This document shows, one piece after another, positions 62,142-64,000 of a DNA stretch of 64,000 bases (position 1 is the first letter of the stretch; each line of letters begins with the position of its first letter). Where the stretch lies: assembly GCF_900116105.1 (NCBI RefSeq), contig NZ_FPAC01000001.1, forward strand, positions 1,850,862 through 1,914,861. Reading direction: 5' to 3'. This DNA is from Paenibacillus sp. 453mf. GTDB lineage: Bacteria; Bacillota; Bacilli; Paenibacillales; Paenibacillaceae. Made by a program: the position numbers and the translations under genes. The notes beneath the pieces were generated by a model that searched no databases, had not been told where the DNA came from, and was given only the letters and a program-made list of their open reading frames with translations.

Positions 62142-63662
62142 TTATTGACCGTGAACTGCCTGGTAAGCAGCTTCGTATTCAGTAATAATTTGATCACCGC
62201 CTGCTTTTCTCCAGCTGCTGACAGCTTCATTAAACTGATCAAGGTTAATTTTGCCTAGAATATATTTGTAAGTCGCATCCGTAATCGTTTTTTGCAGCTC
62301 AGATCCTTGTGATGAGAAGGTAGCTGATTCGAGCGAATACAGAGGGTTCAGCACCGCAAACGTTGAATTCTCCTCGATCAAACGGTCCGATTCCTTCTTC
62401 AGTGGATCGTTGTCATGGATTTCATAGCCTGTTTCGTTAGGACGGGAGGATGCGAATGGCTGAACCTCTTGCTGCCACAATTCGGTGTTGGTAATCGTTA
62501 CCGCTTTTTCTTCGTTCACCGTGTAATGCGTTCCTTCAATACCGTAGGTCATCAGCGTGTATACTTCCTCGGACATGAGATCATCCATAAACTGCAGGAG
62601 ACGTTTGAGCTCAGCTTCGTCCTTGACTTCCGATTTAGGAAATGCCAGCAATCCTCCAACCCCATTGGATATAGACCAGATTGCCCGATCGGCTTCATTG
62701 CCTGTCGATGTAATGTCATTTACAAGCGTAAGCTCCATATCGTCCTGAACGCCCTTGGCCATATTGAGCAGGTTCTTACTGTCAAATAGAGCACCTACAT
62801 AAATACCGGCTTTACCTTGAGCAAAATTTTGCTGCTGATCTGTCTTCGCTGTTACAGCGAAGTCTTGATTGATGTAACCGTTCTCATAAAGCTCTTTCAT
62901 GTAATCCATCGTTTTCACATAGCCCTCAGTTTCGAACTCAGGAGTTACCTTGCCATCCTCCCCTACACTCCATACACTTGGTGTGCCAAAATAGGAGCTC
63001 AAGGTCTTGAATGCGCCATAGATAAGATCACTGCGGTCCATAAAGCCAGTAGTATCCTTCACTCCATTCCCGTCGGGATCCTGCTCTGTGAAGGCTTTTG
63101 CCACCTCCATTAATTCATCCGTCGTCTTAGGAACCTCTAGTCCTAATTTATCCAGCCAATCCTTCCGAATAACGACACCATTTCTAGCTACTTGCTTCTG
63201 CATTGGAATTCCGTAGAGCTTGCCTTCAATGGATGCAGAATTGCGCATATCTTCTGAAATGGTGGCTAAATTCGGATATTCATCCAGGTAAGGACCGACT
63301 TCCCAGAACACATTCGCTTTGAGCGCGTTGCGAACAGCCGAGTTCTCCATGAGTGTAATCGTTACAATATCAGCCAGGGAATCGGAAGCAAGCGATGTAT
63401 TAAGACGCTCTTCCTTCGATGCATCCGGAATCCAGGAGAATTCAATGTTGGCATTCGTTGCCTCTTCAATTTTGTTCAGTACGGTATCGGTTGGTGGAGA
63501 AGCCGTATGCAGAATATTCAGCCATGTAATATTTGTTTTGCCATCTGCATCAACGGACGGCTCTGAAGAACCGGACGTGTCTCCTCCGCAAGCACTAAGC
63601 ACAAGTCCACCCGCAAGAGTAAGCGCTAACAATTTAGATAATTGTTTTTGTTTCATGTACAT
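62142..63662 (-). CDS. Sugar-binding lipoprotein (LplA-like)
   Basis: 506 residues with signal LLALTLAGGLVLSAC (lipobox LSAC). The mature protein is a type 1 extracellular binding protein of the LplA/YtcQ class (WLNILHTASPPTDTVLNKIE, YGIPMQKQVARNGVVIRKDW). It follows transporter permease genes that lie at the window end, and probably captures pectin-derived oligosaccharides. An ATG at 63656 is an alternative start. Confidence 0.93.
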   Translation of the reverse strand: MYMKQKQLSKLLALTLAGGLVLSACGGDTSGSSEPSVDADGKTNITWLNILHTASPPTDTVLNKIEEATNANIEFSWIPDASKEERLNTSLASDSLADIVTITLMENSAVRNALKANVFWEVGPYLDEYPNLATISEDMRNSASIEGKLYGIPMQKQVARNGVVIRKDWLDKLGLEVPKTTDELMEVAKAFTEQDPDGNGVKDTTGFMDRSDLIYGAFKTLSSYFGTPSVWSVGEDGKVTPEFETEGYVKTMDYMKELYENGYINQDFAVTAKTDQQQNFAQGKAGIYVGALFDSKNLLNMAKGVQDDMELTLVNDITSTGNEADRAIWSISNGVGGLLAFPKSEVKDEAELKRLLQFMDDLMSEEVYTLMTYGIEGTHYTVNEEKAVTITNTELWQQEVQPFASSRPNETGYEIHDNDPLKKESDRLIEENSTFAVLNPLYSLESATFSSQGSELQKTITDATYKYILGKINLDQFNEAVSSWRKAGGDQIITEYEAAYQAVHGQ

Positions 63663-63691
63663 ATCCCCTTTTTATATATGATAAAAAAAGA

Positions 63692-64000
63692 TTAATACAC
63701 ACCGTCTTCTCCAAACTTTTTGGCCAGCTTGTTGGCAATGATGACGAGAATGAGTCCTACCAGCCCTTTAAACAAACCTACTGTGGTACTAAAGCTGAGT
63801 TGTCCATTCTTTAGACCGGCAGTATAAACATAGGTATCAAAGATTTCTCCGACTTCCCGATTAAGGGAGTTCAGGAGCAGAAACATATGCTCAAATCCCA
63901 GCTCAAGCGTGTTGCCGATCTTAAGAATGAGCAGTGTAATAATGACGGGGCGAATAGCCGGCAATGTAACGTGCCAAATTTTGCGAAGCCTGCTCGCGCC
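63692..64000 (-). CDS. ABC transporter permease, C-terminal part
   Basis: The frame is open to the window edge. The visible 102 residues hold the end of the EAA loop (ASRLRKIWHVTLPAIRPVII), two helices and FGEDGVY at the C-terminus, typical of YtcP/LplC-type permeases. Partner of the LplA-like binding protein; its start is outside the window. Confidence 0.88.
   Translation of the reverse strand, partial: GASRLRKIWHVTLPAIRPVIITLLILKIGNTLELGFEHMFLLLNSLNREVGEIFDTYVYTAGLKNGQLSFSTTVGLFKGLVGLILVIIANKLAKKFGEDGVY

Overview
The window looks like chromosome of a low-to-mid GC, spore-forming Gram-positive of the Paenibacillus type. The evidence is AGGAGG-type ribosome sites, a YjcZ-like small protein, a DUF2935 protein, Zur-regulated zinc-free ribosomal protein paralogs, a CrtN/CrtP-like C30 carotenoid desaturase and several ABC/glycoside-hydrolase loci.

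Left arm (1-24.4 kb): a small lipase operon; an FAD oxidoreductase; an oxidative pentose-phosphate group (zwf, tal, gnd) with a divergent LysR regulator; a heme A synthesis prenyltransferase; a sigma/anti-sigma pair; a zinc-starvation island (L31, L33 and S14 paralogs lacking zinc ligands, a COG0523 GTPase and an AAA ATPase, with two Zur-like boxes); and a LacI-controlled sugar ABC transporter with a GH30 glycosidase. The L33 gene (16893-17042) is short and easily missed.

Centre (24.6-41.2 kb): the outstanding feature. Eighteen structured GC-rich elements of 126-198 bp (E1-E18), plus a remnant at each edge, separate short AT-rich genes that all lie on the minus strand, nearly always one gene or one toxin-antitoxin pair per interval. 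Cargo includes GNATs, Nudix, acetamidase, ParE-type toxin/antitoxin, DUF1643-like, DUF3885, DUF402, NIPSNAP-like, DnaQ exonuclease and a P-loop kinase-like ATPase. Each element is bounded by NNNTAAC...GTTANNN. The variable bases at the end of one element match, as inverted repeats, those at the start of the next element across the gene, and usually not those of the same element. That is the expected signature of integron gene cassettes, where the two outer boxes of an attC site come from the same circular cassette. Internal stems show many compensatory changes. No integrase is visible, so this is either an integrase-less cassette array or one served in trans. Several cargo genes carry premature stops or frameshifts.

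Right arm (41.3-64 kb): a decayed membrane-protein gene; an MHYT-GGDEF-EAL c-di-GMP protein; a YidC/OxaA insertase; CYTH and HD-domain proteins; a DUF4173 membrane protein; an SgrR-like regulator; an AraC regulator divergent from a Gfo/Idh/MocA and aldo/keto reductase pair; a carotenoid desaturase next to a broken glycosyltransferase; and a plant-polysaccharide operon (ABC transporter, GH105, GH28, esterase-like hydrolase, GH43) running off the window.

All calls come from reading sequence and translations; no database search was made.
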